From Prionace glauca (taxonomy: Eukaryota > Chordata > Chondrichthyes > Carcharhiniformes > Carcharhinidae): a DNA stretch of 64,000 nt. Both the position numbers and the translations under genes were made by a program. This document shows positions 10,665 through 21,699 of this stretch, one piece after another. The notes below the pieces were generated by a model. That model was not told the origin of the DNA. It ran no database searches and saw only the letters and a list, made by a program, of their open reading frames with translations. Where the stretch lies: contig CM075760.1 in the NCBI GenBank assembly GCA_037974335.1, forward strand, positions 59,588,515-59,652,514, in the 5' to 3' direction. Each line of letters begins with the position of its first letter. The first letter of the stretch is position 1.

Positions 10665-13600
10665 TCAGGCCGAACAAAGAAAGAACAAAGAACAAAAACG
10701 GTCCGGGAAACAGGCCCTTCGGCCCAACGAGCCCGCGCCGCCATTTTAACATTACCAGTCCCCCCCTCCACCCATGACCCTTATCTATTGTTTTATGGCC
10801 ATCCACATTGAGGGAAACTAATTGAGGGACAATTTATTACTGCCAATCAGCCTAATAGCAGATCATTGGGGTGTGGGAGGAAACCGGAGCACCCGGAGAA
10901 AACTCACACAAGCACGGGGAGAATGCGCAAACTCCCACAGACACAGGCCCAAATCCATGTGTCTGCACAGCAATCAGTGCTAGTCACTGAGCTGTCGTCT
11001 TGCCCAGTATCTGGTCCAGTTTAGGCACACACTAACGACATGAAGCACTGGGCCAATCTCGAACAACCATGAGCAGCCCAAGTACGACCCATCGCGTGAA
11101 TGCCTCTCGTTGGACACAAGGCGGACTTAAAACCTGTGAATGAAAGGAGAAAAAACATTATTATCATACCATATTCATTCATCTTACCAGGGACGCCCCA
11201 ATGCTAATGAACCTTATTTAAAACAATCTCCTCTATCCACCCATCTCCAGCCCACTCATGTGCCTGTCTAAGTTACTCTTAAACAACTCTAGCGTGCTTG
11301 CCTCCATCACCTTACTTGGCAGAGCATTCCATACCCCCACCACCCTCTGTGTGAAAAACATCCCACTAATATCTGTGTTTTACATCTCCTCCCTCACCTT
11401 TAGCCCATGGCCCCTCGTATTGTGTGTCTCTATCATAGGAAATAGCTTACCTCTGTTTACTCTATCTATTGGGGCGGTACGGTAGCACAGTGGTTAGCAC
11501 TGCTGCTTCACAGCTCCAGGGTCCTGGGTTCGATTCCCGGCTCGGGTCACTGCCAGTGTGGAGTTTGCACATTCTCCTCGTGTCTGCGTGGGTTTTCTCC
11601 GGGTGCTCCGGTTTCCTCCCACAGTCCAAAGATGTGCGGGTTAGGTTCATTGGCTATGCTAAAATTGTCCCTTAGTATCCTGGGATGTGTAGGTTAGAGG
11701 GATTAGCAGGTAAAATGTGTGGGGATAGGGTCTGGGTGGGATTGTGTTCGGTGCAGACCCGATGGGCCGAAGGGCCTGTTTCTGCACTGTAGGGTTCTAT
11801 TCTATAAAAAAAATACCATTCATAATCTTATATACCTCTATTAGATCCCCCCTCAGTCGCTGTCTTTCAAGGGAAAAGAGCCCCAATTTCTTCAATCTTT
11901 CCTCATACCCCAGTCCTTCCATACCAGGCAACATCCTGGTAAACCTCCTCCGCACTCTCTCCAGAGTCTCCACGTCCTTCCGGTAGTAAGGCGACCAGAA
12001 CTGGACGCAGTACTCCAAATGCGGCCTAACCAAAGTTCTATACAACTGCAACATTAGACTCCAGCTCTTATATTCTATACCCCTTCCTATAAAGGCTAAC
12101 ATACCATAGGCTTTCTTCACAACCTTCTCCACTTGTACTGCCACCTTCAAAGATTATGCACTTGCACCCCCAGGTCTCGCTGCGATTCTATACTCCTTAT
12201 GGACTTACCCTTTATCATATAACTCCTCCCTACATTATTCCGGCCAAAATGCATCACCTCACATTTATCTGGATTAAACTCCATTTGCCATGTATCTGCC
12301 CAATATACCAGCCTATCAATATCCCGTTGTATTGCCAATCACTGCTCCTCACTGCCTGCCAATCCAGCCATCTTGGTGTCATCAGCAAATTTGCTGATCA
12401 CACCACTTATTCCCTCTTCCAAGTCATTTATATACACCACAAAGAGAAGAGGTCCCAGTACTGAGTCCTGCAACACACCACTAGTGATAGACCTCCAGCT
12501 AGAAAAGGACCCCTCCACTACTACTCTCTGTCTCCACTTAGCAAGCCAGTTCTTCACCCATCTAGATACCTGGCCATGTATTCCATGAGCCTTAATCTTT
12601 TCTACCAACCTACCATGAGGGACTTTGTCAAATGCCTTACTGAAATCAACGGCTCGTCCTTCGTCGACCGTTTTTGTCACCTCCTCAAAAAATTCTACCA
12701 GATTCGTAAGGCAAGACTTTACAAAGCCACGCTGTGTATCCTTAATCAGATCGCAACGCTCTAAGTGCTCATACATCCTATCCCTAAGAATCCTCTCCAT
12801 CAACTTGCCTACCACTGACGTTAAACTCACCGGCCTATAGTTACCCGGGTTATCCCTCCTACCCTTTTTAAACAACAGTACCACGTTCACTATCCTCCAG
12901 TCCTCTGGGACCTCACCTGTGTCCAAAGAAGAGACAAAGATTTGCGTCAGAGGCCCAGCAATCTCATCTCGCGCCTCCCTAGGCAGCCTAGGATAAATGC
13001 CATCGGGCCCCGGAGATTTAACAGTTTTAATGCTACCTAAAAGCCCTAATACTTGTTCCCTCGTAATCGATAGATCCTTCAATTGGTCTACAGTTCCCTC
13101 GATGACCGGACCAGACATCAAGCCCCTCTCCTTCGTGAATACCGATGCAAAGTATTCATTCAGGATCTCCCCCATTCCCTCAGACTCTAAGCACAATTCC
13201 CCTCGTCTGCCCCTGAGAGGACCGATTTTACCCCTACCCACCCTTTTGCTCCTAACATAGAAGTAAAACGCCTTTGGATTTTCCTTAATCCTACCTGCCA
13301 AAGCCCTCTCATGCCCCCTTTTTACCCTCATAACTCCCCTTTTGAGATCCCTCCTACTCTCTCTGTGCTCCTCCAACGCTCTCTCCGTTCCCAGCTGCTT
13401 AGACCTGACATACGTCTCTCGTTTCTTACTAACCAGGTCTTCTATGTCTCTAGTAATCCATGGCTCTCTAATCCTACGTTTCCCATCCTTCCTCCTAACC
13501 GGCACATGCCTTTCCTGCACCCATTGCAGTTTTCCCTTGAAAGACTCCCACATGCCTAACGTAGACTTGCCCTCCAACAGCCTATCCCAGTCTGTATCCC

Positions 13601-14190
13601 TAAGCTCCTGCCCATTCCGGCTGTATATAGCCCTCCCCCAATTTAGCACCCTCCCCTTCGGACAAAGCCACGCTGCGTATCCTTAATCAGTTCGCAACGC
13701 TAAAAGTGCTCATACATCCTATCCCTAAGGATCCTCTCCATCAACTTGCCTACCACTGCCGGTAAACTCACCGGCCTATAGTTACCCGGGTTATCCCTCC
13801 TACCCTTTTTAAACAACAGTACCATGTTCGCTATCCTCATCTTTTTCCATTTGTATCCTAAAGTAGACAGAGTTGTGGTCACTATTAGCCACAGGTTCAC
13901 CTGCCGCAACCTCAATCACCTGACCCGGCTCATTGACCAGAACTAAATCCAGTATAGCCCCCTCTCTAGTCGGGATATCTACATACTGCTGCAAGGACCC
14001 TTCCAATACACATCTTACGAATTCCTCCCCGTCCGAACGTCCCCGGCTCTGCACTGCTACATTGGATTTTGGGGTACTTTGCTCAATATCTGTAATGTAG
14101 TAGAAACGGTTCCAGTCCAACCTGGTTACAATCGCCGTGTAAATGCCCAGACTGGCTTGCGTCTGTTCAATGTCGACCAGAATCATCCCA
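10665..14190 (-). mobile_element. CR1 LINE with SINE-like tail, mosaic and interrupted
   Basis: Large antisense CR1 copy. From its 5' side: endonuclease C-terminus (13809-14186, TREGAILDLVLVNEPGQV, SDHNSVYF), then a stray repeat of part of the RT region (13650-13835), then a 436-residue open frame (12339-13649) with linker and reverse transcriptase ([67 protein letters not shown]), then the C-terminal region (11815-12150) and 3' UTR, with the SINE-like tail at 10665-11110. A separate SINE sits inside it at 11472-11808. The ORF2 frame is broken at several points and ORF1 and most of the endonuclease are absent. Confidence 0.88.
11472..11808 (+). mobile_element. tRNA-derived SINE nested in CR1
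   Basis: Sense SINE starting GGGGCGGTACGGTAGCACAG. It shows a tRNA-like A box region (TAGCACAGTGGTTAGCACTG) and B box (GGGTTCGATTCCCGGC), a body with TTTTCTCCGGGTGCTCCGGT, and the tail GATGGGCCGAAGGGCCTGTT with CTGCACTGTAGGGTTCTAT. CR1 sequence resumes on its right side where it stopped on the left, so the SINE is the younger insertion. HE1-type assignment is tentative. Confidence 0.87.
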
Positions 14191-15210
14191 GCAAATTCTC
14201 AGGTGCCCGAGAGATCTACTTCACATGGCTCAACTGAATGTTGTCAGGTCAAATTCAGTTTGGTTATATTCACTACTGACATCTTAAATCACTTAATTCT
14301 GGCAAACGCATCTATATTTTCAATTGACGATTCCTATTTGAAAACGATTTTCTTTCGCTGGAGGAAAGTCCAGCTCAACGAAGGTACTGCCATAATGGAC
14401 TGGGCAACTTCACTGAACTAATTGAACCAACGTTTCGAGTCCGAACTAAGCTCCGAGGAAGGGTCTCGCAGACTCGAAACTTAAGCTCTATCCTCTTTCC
14501 ACAGATGTTATCAGACCTGCTGAGGTTTTCCAGCATTTTCAGTTTCTGTATCACATTTCAACATCTGCAGTATTTTGTGTTTATCTTCGTTGAACTAACT
14601 GATATAAAACACAAAAGGCTTCAAATTTACAGCGTGTCTTGTCAGTGCAGTTTCCTCTGATGCTACGGGACTGGTGGAGGACTCCCATGATATTCTGCTT
14701 TGTATGAAGTACAGTCAAAAAAATCGCTATTTTTTTTTGTTTCTGAGAAAAAGAAATATGCAAACTGTATGATGGAGAAGAGAAAGAAATTGAAAACGAA
14801 ATATTAATTTAGAGGAGACAAAAAGGAAAAAAAAAATAACAGTCACTCGAAGCCACGTTTCAGACCGGAAAACAAACCCAACAATGATTCTCTCTTCTCC
14901 GGCTCCACATTGGAGACAGGGACAGATTTTAACCCGCACTCTCCAATCACCCCCTAACAGCAGAAAGGCGCGACTGCAGATGCACCTGTACATTTCGTTA
15001 AACTCAAAGTGAGGATTTGTCGTTGACAATTAACTCAGCAGAGTATTTTACACTGCATGTTACATTCCACCATCCATCTAAAGTTCTCTGCTCATTCAAA
15101 CGCGACATTATTCACTGACGCCCATTTCCAGCTCCGACAGTTCAGAAAGCTTCTCTCAAACCCACACATTCCGGATCTTCCTTTCCTTGCTGGAGCATGC
15201 GCGCCGCTGA
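14191..15210. other. Intergenic, one short interspersed repeat
   Basis: No gene recognised. Bases about 14430-14580 (+) hold a common elasmobranch repeat of unassigned class (GACTCGAAACTTAAGCTCT, then TTTTCCAGCATTTTCAGTTT). Further copies are seen near 17060 (+), 19340 (-), 32900 (-) and 38795 (-). Confidence 0.6.
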
Positions 15211-15214
15211 CCAA

Positions 15215-15440
15215 CATTGATTGCCCATCCCCAGTTGAGGGACAACCACTTTGCTGTGGCTCTGGAGTCATATGTACGCCAGACCGTCTCACAACAGCAG
15301 ATTTTCTTCCCTGAAGGACATTAGTGAATCATGATTTTTTTCCCCAACAATAGACAGCAGTTTCATGATCATCAATCGATTCCTAATCCAATCGTTTTGT
15401 TGTTTTTAAATTCCACCAGCGCCCTGGTGATCCCCGGATT
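15215..15440 (-). repeat. Elasmobranch interspersed repeat, unclassified
   Basis: Contains CTGTGGCTCTGGAGTCATAT and CAGCAGATTTTCTTCCCTGA. The same family occurs in the opposite orientation at 62440-62590 (TATGACTCCAGGGCCACGGC). It lies directly 3' of the tRNA-Ile gene. Class not determined. Confidence 0.65.
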
Positions 15441-15493
15441 ACGGGCTGGTCAAGGGATTCGACCACTGGACGATCTTCTCACCAAAAAACCTG

Positions 15494-15588
15494 TGCTCCA
15501 GGTGAGAGTCGAACTCACAACCTCGGCAAAGCCCGCTGGCTGCACTGCTGTATAAGTTCCGCGCGCTAACCGATTGCGCCACTGGAGA
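15494..15588 (-). tRNA. tRNA-Ile (UAU), intron-containing
   Basis: Minus-strand tRNA starting (T)CTCCAGTGGCGCAATCGG, A box TGGCGCAATCGG, anticodon arm GGAACTTATACAG with anticodon TAT, and B box GGTTGTGAGTTCGACTCTC, ending CTGGAGC plus discriminator A. The gene is 95 bases; a mature tRNA of 74 leaves an intron of about 21 bases after the anticodon loop, as known for vertebrate tRNA-Ile(UAU). The first acceptor pair is a mismatch (T against C), the only flaw seen, so it may be slightly impaired. Confidence 0.9.
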
Positions 15589-15599
15589 AGGGTGCTTTG

Positions 15600-16506
15600 C
15601 TTATTTTTGTCACATTATTAAAGGCTACAGCAGCGTCACCTCCATTAATACCCGTTATTCGAGGCCTCATTTCTGACCGGGGAACAAACCCATCAAAGAT
15701 TCTGCTTTCCCCGGCTCCACAGTGAGAAGCAGCAGGATTATATCCCGCAGTCTCCAATCGCCAGCAGAAAGCGGCGACTGCAGCTTCAATCAGCGGGTTA
15801 CTGCCCATCCCTGGGACGCAAGGTCCAACCTCGTTCAAACCTCCCCATACACCGAACACAAGCTCAGCAAAACGCAGATAGATTATATCCGGCTCACTGA
15901 ACCTTCGAGTAGCATTTACCCAAGATTCACAAACACAATTCACACCAACTTTCCACAACTTTTCAGTGATAAATTGCCCCATTTGGTTGAAAAGCTGAGT
16001 GTTGTGAATCTGGAAATCAGCACCATGGGATTTGTGTTATCCAGGGACTTGTTTCCCACGGTTCGCCCTCAGATTTGCAACTCCATTTGTGTTGTTTCTT
16101 GAAGCGAAACTTATGTCAAAGTGAGGAGAAGAAATCAAGGGAAAAAATAAATCTTGGAACAAATCCTGAGGGAAATGGATCATAATATTCGGATGGAGGT
16201 GTAGCTGCGAATGGTGTTATTGAAGATTGAGTGGAAAATATTGGATCGCTGGGCTCCTGGTGGTCGGTTCCCTTCCCTCCCGTTGAATTCTTCCCTGTGG
16301 TAAGAGACATGGATTCATTTTACCTGCCCGTTCATAGGAGAAAGGGAATAACCAACACACTACAGCAGTGCTGCGGGATCAACGGAACTAAAGAGACTTG
16401 TATAGAATTGTAAACAGTGCGGTCATGCTGCAGTTCTCGAACAGGTTTTGCAGAAATAGAATTGTGGTTATTGACATACTAGTTTAGAAGATATTTAACT
16501 ATCGCA
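15600..16506. other. No gene recognised
   Basis: About 900 bases between tRNA-Ile and tRNA-Asn with no recognisable gene or repeat. Two short segments (about 14860-14990 and 15660-15790) share the words CTCTTCTCCGGCTCCACA and ATTTTAACCCGCA-type sequence, which suggests an old local duplication. Confidence 0.5.
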
Positions 16507-16580
16507 GTCTCTGTGGTGCAATTGGTTAGCGCGTTCGGTTGTTAACTGAAAGGTTGGTGGTTCGATCCCACCCAGGGACG
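16507..16580 (+). tRNA. tRNA-Asn (GUU)
   Basis: Full 74-base cloverleaf: acceptor GTCTCTG pairing with CAGGGAC (one G-T), D arm GTGCAATTGGTTAGCGC, anticodon arm TTCGGTTGTTAACTGAA with anticodon GTT, variable AGGTT, T arm GGTGGTTCGATCCCACC, discriminator G. Very close to the vertebrate consensus. Probably functional. Confidence 0.95.
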
Positions 16581-16789
16581 GAATTTTACTATCTTTTTAC
16601 CATCAGCATTCATAGGCAAACAGTTGCGGTTTGTCAATGGATCTGTGGGCGTCAAAAAAATAAAGCTCTCAATTGTTACTGTTGTCTAATGTTACCAACA
16701 TTATTTAATGACGAACGGCTTCAAACATATTACATATAACATTATATATATGCTTCCATTATGCCATTAAACTTAAAAACTACAACCGA

Positions 16790-17277
16790 AACATGAACTT
16801 GAGACTGAGCATTTGTTCCTGTTCCATATCCCTATTTCCATTCATTCCTGGATAGATCATAAATCTATCTAACCCAAACTGAAATGTGTTCAATGATGGA
16901 GCATCTATAACCCTCTGGAGTAGAGAATTCCGAAGATTCACGAGCCTTTGAGTGAAGCAATTTCTCCTCATCGCAATCCTCAATAATCAACGCCTTATCC
17001 TGAGATCCTGTTTTAGATTCCCGGATCAGGAGAAGTAATGTTTCAGCTTTTAAATGCTGTCTATTCTTTCTCGTTAAACTGTTGAGATTTTCCAGCGTTT
17101 TCTGCTTTTGATTCAGATTCCAGCGTTGTCAGATTTTATTGTCTAAAATGCGGGGATCCGAACTGCACACACTATTCCAAATGTGGTCTCAACAAAATCC
17201 TGAATTACTGTAGCAAGGCTTCAAACACTTCAAAACTAAACTTCGTGCTCTCGGCTGGAAGGAGACTCGTAGACACT
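16790..17277 (-). mobile_element. Old CR1 fragment
   Basis: Minus strand shows decayed CR1 ORF2 end (RRNCFTQRLVNLRNSLLQRV) at 16790-16983 and a remnant of the RT C-terminus near 17150-17260 (ATTCCAAATGTGGTCTCAAC in the plus strand). Strongly diverged, many breaks. Confidence 0.65.
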
Positions 17278-17375
17278 CAGGGTAGAATAGGTGTAGGAGG
17301 ATGCGGCGGCGCCGGCTCGTTGGGCCGAAGGGCCTGTTTCCCGTGCTGGGTTGTTCTTTGTTCTTTGAGAGGGTG
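17278..17375 (+). mobile_element. Short SINE/CR1 tail fragment
   Basis: Only the last about 95 bases of the composite tail seen at 1690-1795: AGGGTAGAATAGGTGTAGGA, GGGCCGAAGGGCCTGTTTCC, (TTCTTTG)2. It sits in the old CR1 fragment. Confidence 0.8.
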
Positions 17376-17982
17376 ACAGTGGAAAATTCGTACAGTGTAC
17401 ATTCCTGCAATCAGTAACTCGATCAGGAAGATGAGATATCTCTGTCTCTTTGTACTGTCATCTCTAAACTCCATCTCCTCTCAATGCCGTGTGTCATACA
17501 TTGGATTTCCCTGCTTTCCAGGTAAAGTTCGTGTTCACCAACTGTCTGTGTCTGTATCAAGCAGCGAATTCACCCGGGAAGCTGAACGGCCAGAAGGAGC
17601 TGGAAGAGAGGCAGCAACAAAATCAGTAAGAGAAGCGACATGATATCGTTTGGTAAATGACTTGTGCCACTTGCCCTCCGTGTTGAACGTCTGCCTTGTG
17701 TTACCTTGTAAGTTCCACAGAAGCCACAGTGATAAGTTTGATGTGTTTTGGAAATTGAAGGTGTCACCTGAGTAGCTTGCGGGACTATTTCACCTCACTG
17801 TCAATTTCATGTTCCAGCTAAGAGGCTTCACTGCTTTCATTGGCTGAAGCACTCACTTGTGTGTGGTATAAACATGACAATTTGAAGGGTAAATTTGCAT
17901 TTGGTGAATAAAAAAATCCGAAATAAAATAAAAAGCAGGTGATTCGTGGATAAATTATTATTTTAAAAAGGGTGGGTTAACT

Positions 17983-18054
17983 TCCCTGGTGGTCTAGTGG
18001 TTAGGATTCGGCGTTTTCACCGCCGTGGCCCGGGTTCGATTCCCGGTCAGGGAA
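17983..18054 (+). tRNA. tRNA-Glu (UUC)
   Basis: 72-base cloverleaf: TCCCTGG acceptor pairing with TCAGGGA, D arm GGTCTAGTGGTTAGGAT, anticodon arm CGGCGTTTTCACCGCCG with anticodon TTC, T arm CCCGGGTTCGATTCCCGG, discriminator A. Close to consensus and fully paired. Probably functional. Confidence 0.95.
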
Positions 18055-18645
18055 TGTAGATTTATTGCGGTACAACAATCCTGCGTTACTTCCATTTCTG
18101 TCGGAATCAGTACCAGGGAAATTTTCTCTTTCGCGTCTGAATTGGAAATGTCATGTGAAGAACAAAACAAAAGAGAGCGATCGGCTGCAAAGAGCTGATG
18201 ATACAAAATGCCAATGCGGGTTAAAATCTGGCTATTAATGGGGTAAATTTTATTGTTTCTACTGACACAAATATCTCTCTGATCTGGGTCCAAATCTCGG
18301 GCTCAATGACAAGAAAAAGCTTAATTGAATTAAGCAGTGCACTCTCCCAACGCCAGTGAAGTGGGGCCAGTTTTCACTCAGAAACAGTAGCTGCGAGATT
18401 AACAGCGCGGAATGGAGAAAGATTCAGTTTGAGCGGTGACGCTGCCCGAGAATGGACAGTGAGAGTTCACCCAGAAAAGCAGCAAAGTTCAAAAACAATG
18501 GCGCCCACTGTGGGGCTGGAACCCATGGTCCATTAACTGTGATCAGATAATGTTGATCAGCAGAATTTCCACAAGATGGATTATCATAGGCTGATACCAA
18601 CACTGCACTTTGAATTCAGTGAGCTGCAGTAACATTGAACGCAGT
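18055..18645. other. 3' flank of tRNA-Glu, duplicated elsewhere
   Basis: Bases about 18070-18300 match, in reverse, 33955-34160 next to tRNA-Lys (shared words TTTGGACCCAGATC, CCCATTAATAGC-type and CATGACATTTC). This is diverged low-copy sequence shared by two tRNA neighbourhoods. No gene seen. Confidence 0.55.
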
Positions 18646-18649
18646 AGAA

Positions 18650-18960
18650 AGGGCGGCACAGTGATTAACACTGATGCCTCACAGCGCCAGGGACACAGGT
18701 TAAATTTCTGTCGTCACTGTCTTGCGAAGTTTGCACGTTCTCACCGTGTCTGCGTGGGTTTCTTCCGGGTGCTCCGGTTTCTTTTCGAAAGACCTGTGGG
18801 TTACGTTTAGCCATGCTGAATTGACCCTAGTGCTGGCGGGATTAGCGGGGTAAATCTATTGGTTTACGGGAATCGGACGTGGGTGGGAATATTGTTGGCG
18901 TGGATTCAACGGGCCAAACGGCCTTCTTTTATACTGTCGAGATTCTTTGAGAATATATCA
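18650..18960 (+). mobile_element. tRNA-derived SINE
   Basis: Starts AGGGCGGCACAGTGATTAAC, has the body words TGTCTGCGTGGGTTTCTTCC and GGGTGCTCCGGTTTC, ends AACGGGCCAAACGGCC. More diverged than the copy at 11472. Confidence 0.8.
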
Positions 18961-19329
18961 TTCTTCATTTTGACTGGAGAAGCCAAAAAGGACAGTGCAA
19001 ATATAAATTGCTGTGGGTAATTGTCGGGATTGTGGAGTGGGACAGATCTTTCTTTCTGCTGTTGAAACTGGCACCAATATCACTCATGTTTTCGATCAGA
19101 AAATAATTCCAACTCCACTTAACTTGTTTGCTACAGGAAAACAATATACCTTCATTCCCTGACCTGGAATTGTATCACTGCTGTGAAAGTGCCGAACCCC
19201 AACCAGCAGATCTCCAGGGAAACTGCCTGCAAGAATTTTAATCTAATCTATCCATGCTAAATTGGCGTTTTATTTCTACTTCAGCATTTTCTTTTTATGT
19301 ACCAGGGACAAGTCTGTCTGACAAATGCT

Positions 19330-19880
19330 TCTCGGTATAAACAAGTGTACTGCGGATGCTGGAATCTGAAACAAGAATGCTCGAAAATCTCAACAGATCT
19401 GAAAAAACCCGTGAAGAGAGAATGGAAGTAATGTTCAAAGTCTGGATGACTCTTCGTCAGAGCTGAAGACCAAGACATTTGGAAGAGATTTATACTGTAA
19501 TGGTGAGGGATATGGGTGTTGGGTGGGTGGCAAACTTATCACATATAAATACAAAAACAAAGGGAATGTAAATGGTAGTGATCATGGCTAAGAAGGGTGT
19601 TGCTGGCTGCCAATTAAGAGATCAGAATGTGGAAATGGCAGGGCAAAGGAAATGTAGGAGATGGACCGAGCGGGGTGGAGGGGGAGGGGGAGGGACGACA
19701 AGTTGGAAAATGAGATTTTAAATAATGCAAAAATGAAAGTTAATATATATATAGAAGACATAAAACGACAAAAAGTAAATAAATAAGATAGAATGAAATA
19801 AAACAAAATAAATGAAATTGGGATGAAGATGGAGGAGAGGAGATGATCTGAAGTTGTTAAACTCAATGATTAGTCCTGAA
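19330..19880 (-). repeat. Unclassified elasmobranch repeat and AT-rich DNA
   Basis: Begins with the reverse of the repeat noted at 14430 (TGCGGATGCTGGAATCTGAA, CTCTTCGTCAGAGCTGAAG) and runs on into a G-rich then AT-rich stretch. It occupies the place where the leader exon of the V segment at 19980 would be expected; no leader was found. Confidence 0.55.
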
Positions 19881-19979
19881 CGCAGTAAGTGTCGAATTGG
19901 GAGATCCACTAATTGGGATAACCACTAATAGTCACATTTCACTTCAGTTGATCATTTCACTTTTTAAAATGTGTATTCC

Positions 19980-20263
19980 AGATCTCAGCGGGAATCCTCA
20001 CTCACACCGCCAGAGGGAAAATATGTCACTTCAAGCTGCTCCTTTACCGCCGACGCTGATTATTTATTCTGGTACCGTCAGTACCCAGGCAGACAGCCTG
20101 AGTTTGCCGTCCGCCGGGACCCAAGCGACAGTTATGAATTCAAGGCCGATTTCGCTCGGACCCGGTTTTCAGATAGAGTCCAGCAGTCAGACAGGTTGTA
20201 CCGACTGACAATCTCGGAGCTGCGGTTGTCTGACACCGCGGTCTATTACTGTGCGCAGAGTCT
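19980..20263 (+). pseudogene. TCR alpha/delta-type V segment (V1), leader not found
   Basis: V-domain exon with the framework marks of TCR alpha/delta V genes: first cysteine in YVTSSCSFTADADYLFW, YRQYPGRQPEF after the core tryptophan, RLTISELRLSDTAVYYCAQS at the 3' end, then a 23-bp-spacer RSS. Residues SRSQRESSLTPPEGK align with the N-terminus of V2 at 24618. No acceptor gives the phase-1 joint used by V2: the nearest AG (19981) is out of phase and an in-frame TAA lies at 19965-19967. No signal-peptide exon was seen upstream, where repeats lie. The domain is open, but without a leader it is probably not expressible as it stands. An Ig-type V cannot be fully excluded; the FWYRQYPG motif favours TCR. 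Confidence 0.72.
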
Positions 20264-20302
20264 CACAGTGATGAGAACGAGTGAAATTCTCGTGCAAAAA
20301 CT
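20264..20302 (+). promoter_or_regulatory. 23-bp-spacer recombination signal of V1
   Basis: Heptamer CACAGTG (20264-20270), spacer of exactly 23 bases (20271-20293) and nonamer GCAAAAACT (20294-20302), against the consensus ACAAAAACC. It follows the V1 second cysteine by four codons, as expected for a V segment. Confidence 0.88.
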
Positions 20303-21060
20303 GCCGCGGGTTTCTGGGTCACAGCTGCTGTCTGCTGAGGACTGTTTACAGCAGCCAGTTACACACTGACACTGGAATACGTTTCTGTGCACAAAGACCC
20401 AGAGAACAATTAGCAGAAATGCCATCAGAAACGGCACAAACCGAACATTCTTTCTGCCTGATTATTGCATTCACGTCGTGGCTGCAAAACTGGCTGCCCA
20501 CCAGTCACAACACAAACTCCCGTTAGTTTCCTGAAATTAGCTCTGTCGATGCAGTGAAATAGGGTTATCGGAAAGTAACACTGTTTAAAATATCAGTCTG
20601 CAATGGAAACAGGCTTACGCCAGGTGAAAATGTTGATAATTAAATGAAACGTGTTAATTGTTCCTCACTGTTACAGAGGTGTGGAAATATTAACCAAACA
20701 TACCGCTAAAAAGCAGTTGGTTCTGAGCCTTGCTGCCACCTTGTGGGAGAGTTCAAAATTTCTACCTGTAATGTTCAGTTCCATTCAGAACAGAATTGCT
20801 CTGGAATTCTTTTTACAAGCAATTCAACAGATTACACAAAACTATCTTGTCAGTAAATATTGCGTTGTTCGATGTAAATACTGTACTGAACTTTACTCTG
20901 TGGTCTATTTTCCTATTGTAATTTATGTTTCACGTATTCATTTATGAAACAATCCCCTTGTTTCGATTACTGCCTTGGTTAACAACTGTCCAGACCGTAT
21001 TTCTTCTCACAGCCTACAAACCATATAAAAACAACTCTTTTTTGAAAAAAAAATATTAGT
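20303..21060. other. No gene recognised
   Basis: About 750 bases 3' of the V1 recombination signal. No J segment, D segment or constant exon was seen. Confidence 0.55.
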
Positions 21061-21320
21061 CACAAGTAGGCTTACATTAACACTGCAATGAAGTTACTGT
21101 GAAATTCTCCTCGTCGCCTGTTCATGACAATGCATCCAACCAGCACGTCTTTCAATCTGTGGGAGGAATTTGGAGCACCCGGCGGAAACCCACACAGGCA
21201 CGGGGAGAATGTGCAAACTCCACACGGACAATGATCCAAGCCAGGAATCAAACCCATGTCACTGGCGCTGTGAGGCAACAATGCCACAATGCCACCCCTG
21301 TAATTGCAGCAAATACATAT
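21060..21320 (-). mobile_element. tRNA-derived SINE (tail with CACTGCAATGAAGTTAC)
   Basis: Antisense SINE with the subfamily tail ACACTGCAATGAAGTTACTG; body GTGGGAGGAATTTGGAGCAC. Copies with the same tail are at 42125 and 56395. Confidence 0.8.
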
Positions 21321-21359
21321 CACTCACAATTTCATCACATAATATTGAGCATCGCCATA

Positions 21360-21662
21360 GAAGTTCCATAGACCCCTACAGTGCAGAAAGAGGCCCTTCG
21401 GCCCAGCGAGTCTGCACCGAACACCATCCAACCCAGGCCCTACCCCCATATACTATACCCACTAATCCCTCGACTAAGAGGAAATTTCTTAGCATGGCCA
21501 ATCAACCTAACCCACAGCTCTAAGGACTGTGGGAGGAAACCCACGCAGACACGAGGAGAATGTACAAACTCCACACAGACAGTGACCCGAGCCGGGAATC
21601 GAACCTAGATCCTGAAGTTGTGAAGCAGTAGTGCTAACCACTGTGCTACCGTGCCGCCCAGG
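21360..21662 (-). mobile_element. tRNA-derived SINE (tail with CTACAGTGCAGAAAGAGGCC)
   Basis: Antisense SINE beginning at its tail (CCCCTACAGTGCAGAAAGAG, TTCGGCCCAGCGAGTCTGCA) and ending at its head (GCTAACCACTGTGCTACCGT, GCCGCCC at 21652-21659). Same subfamily as 32460 and 61855. Confidence 0.87.
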
Positions 21663-21699
21663 TAGCAATGAAGTTACATTCAAATCGTGTTCATGTGGA

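Noticed and set aside
12339-13649. 436-residue reverse transcriptase frame as a host gene
   Set aside because: Part of a CR1 LINE with typical order and tail, and copies occur throughout the window.
17431-17523. MRYLCLFVLSSLNSISSQC, a leader-like frame followed by CCAG|GTAAAG
   Set aside because: No V exon within the usual distance and V1 is 2.4 kb away; probably chance.
17570-17641. Minus-strand MSLLLLILLLPLFQLLLAVQ, signal-peptide-like, with a possible donor
   Set aside because: No V-domain exon follows on the minus strand; the expected place holds a SINE tail and an old CR1. Could be a relic leader, not supportable.
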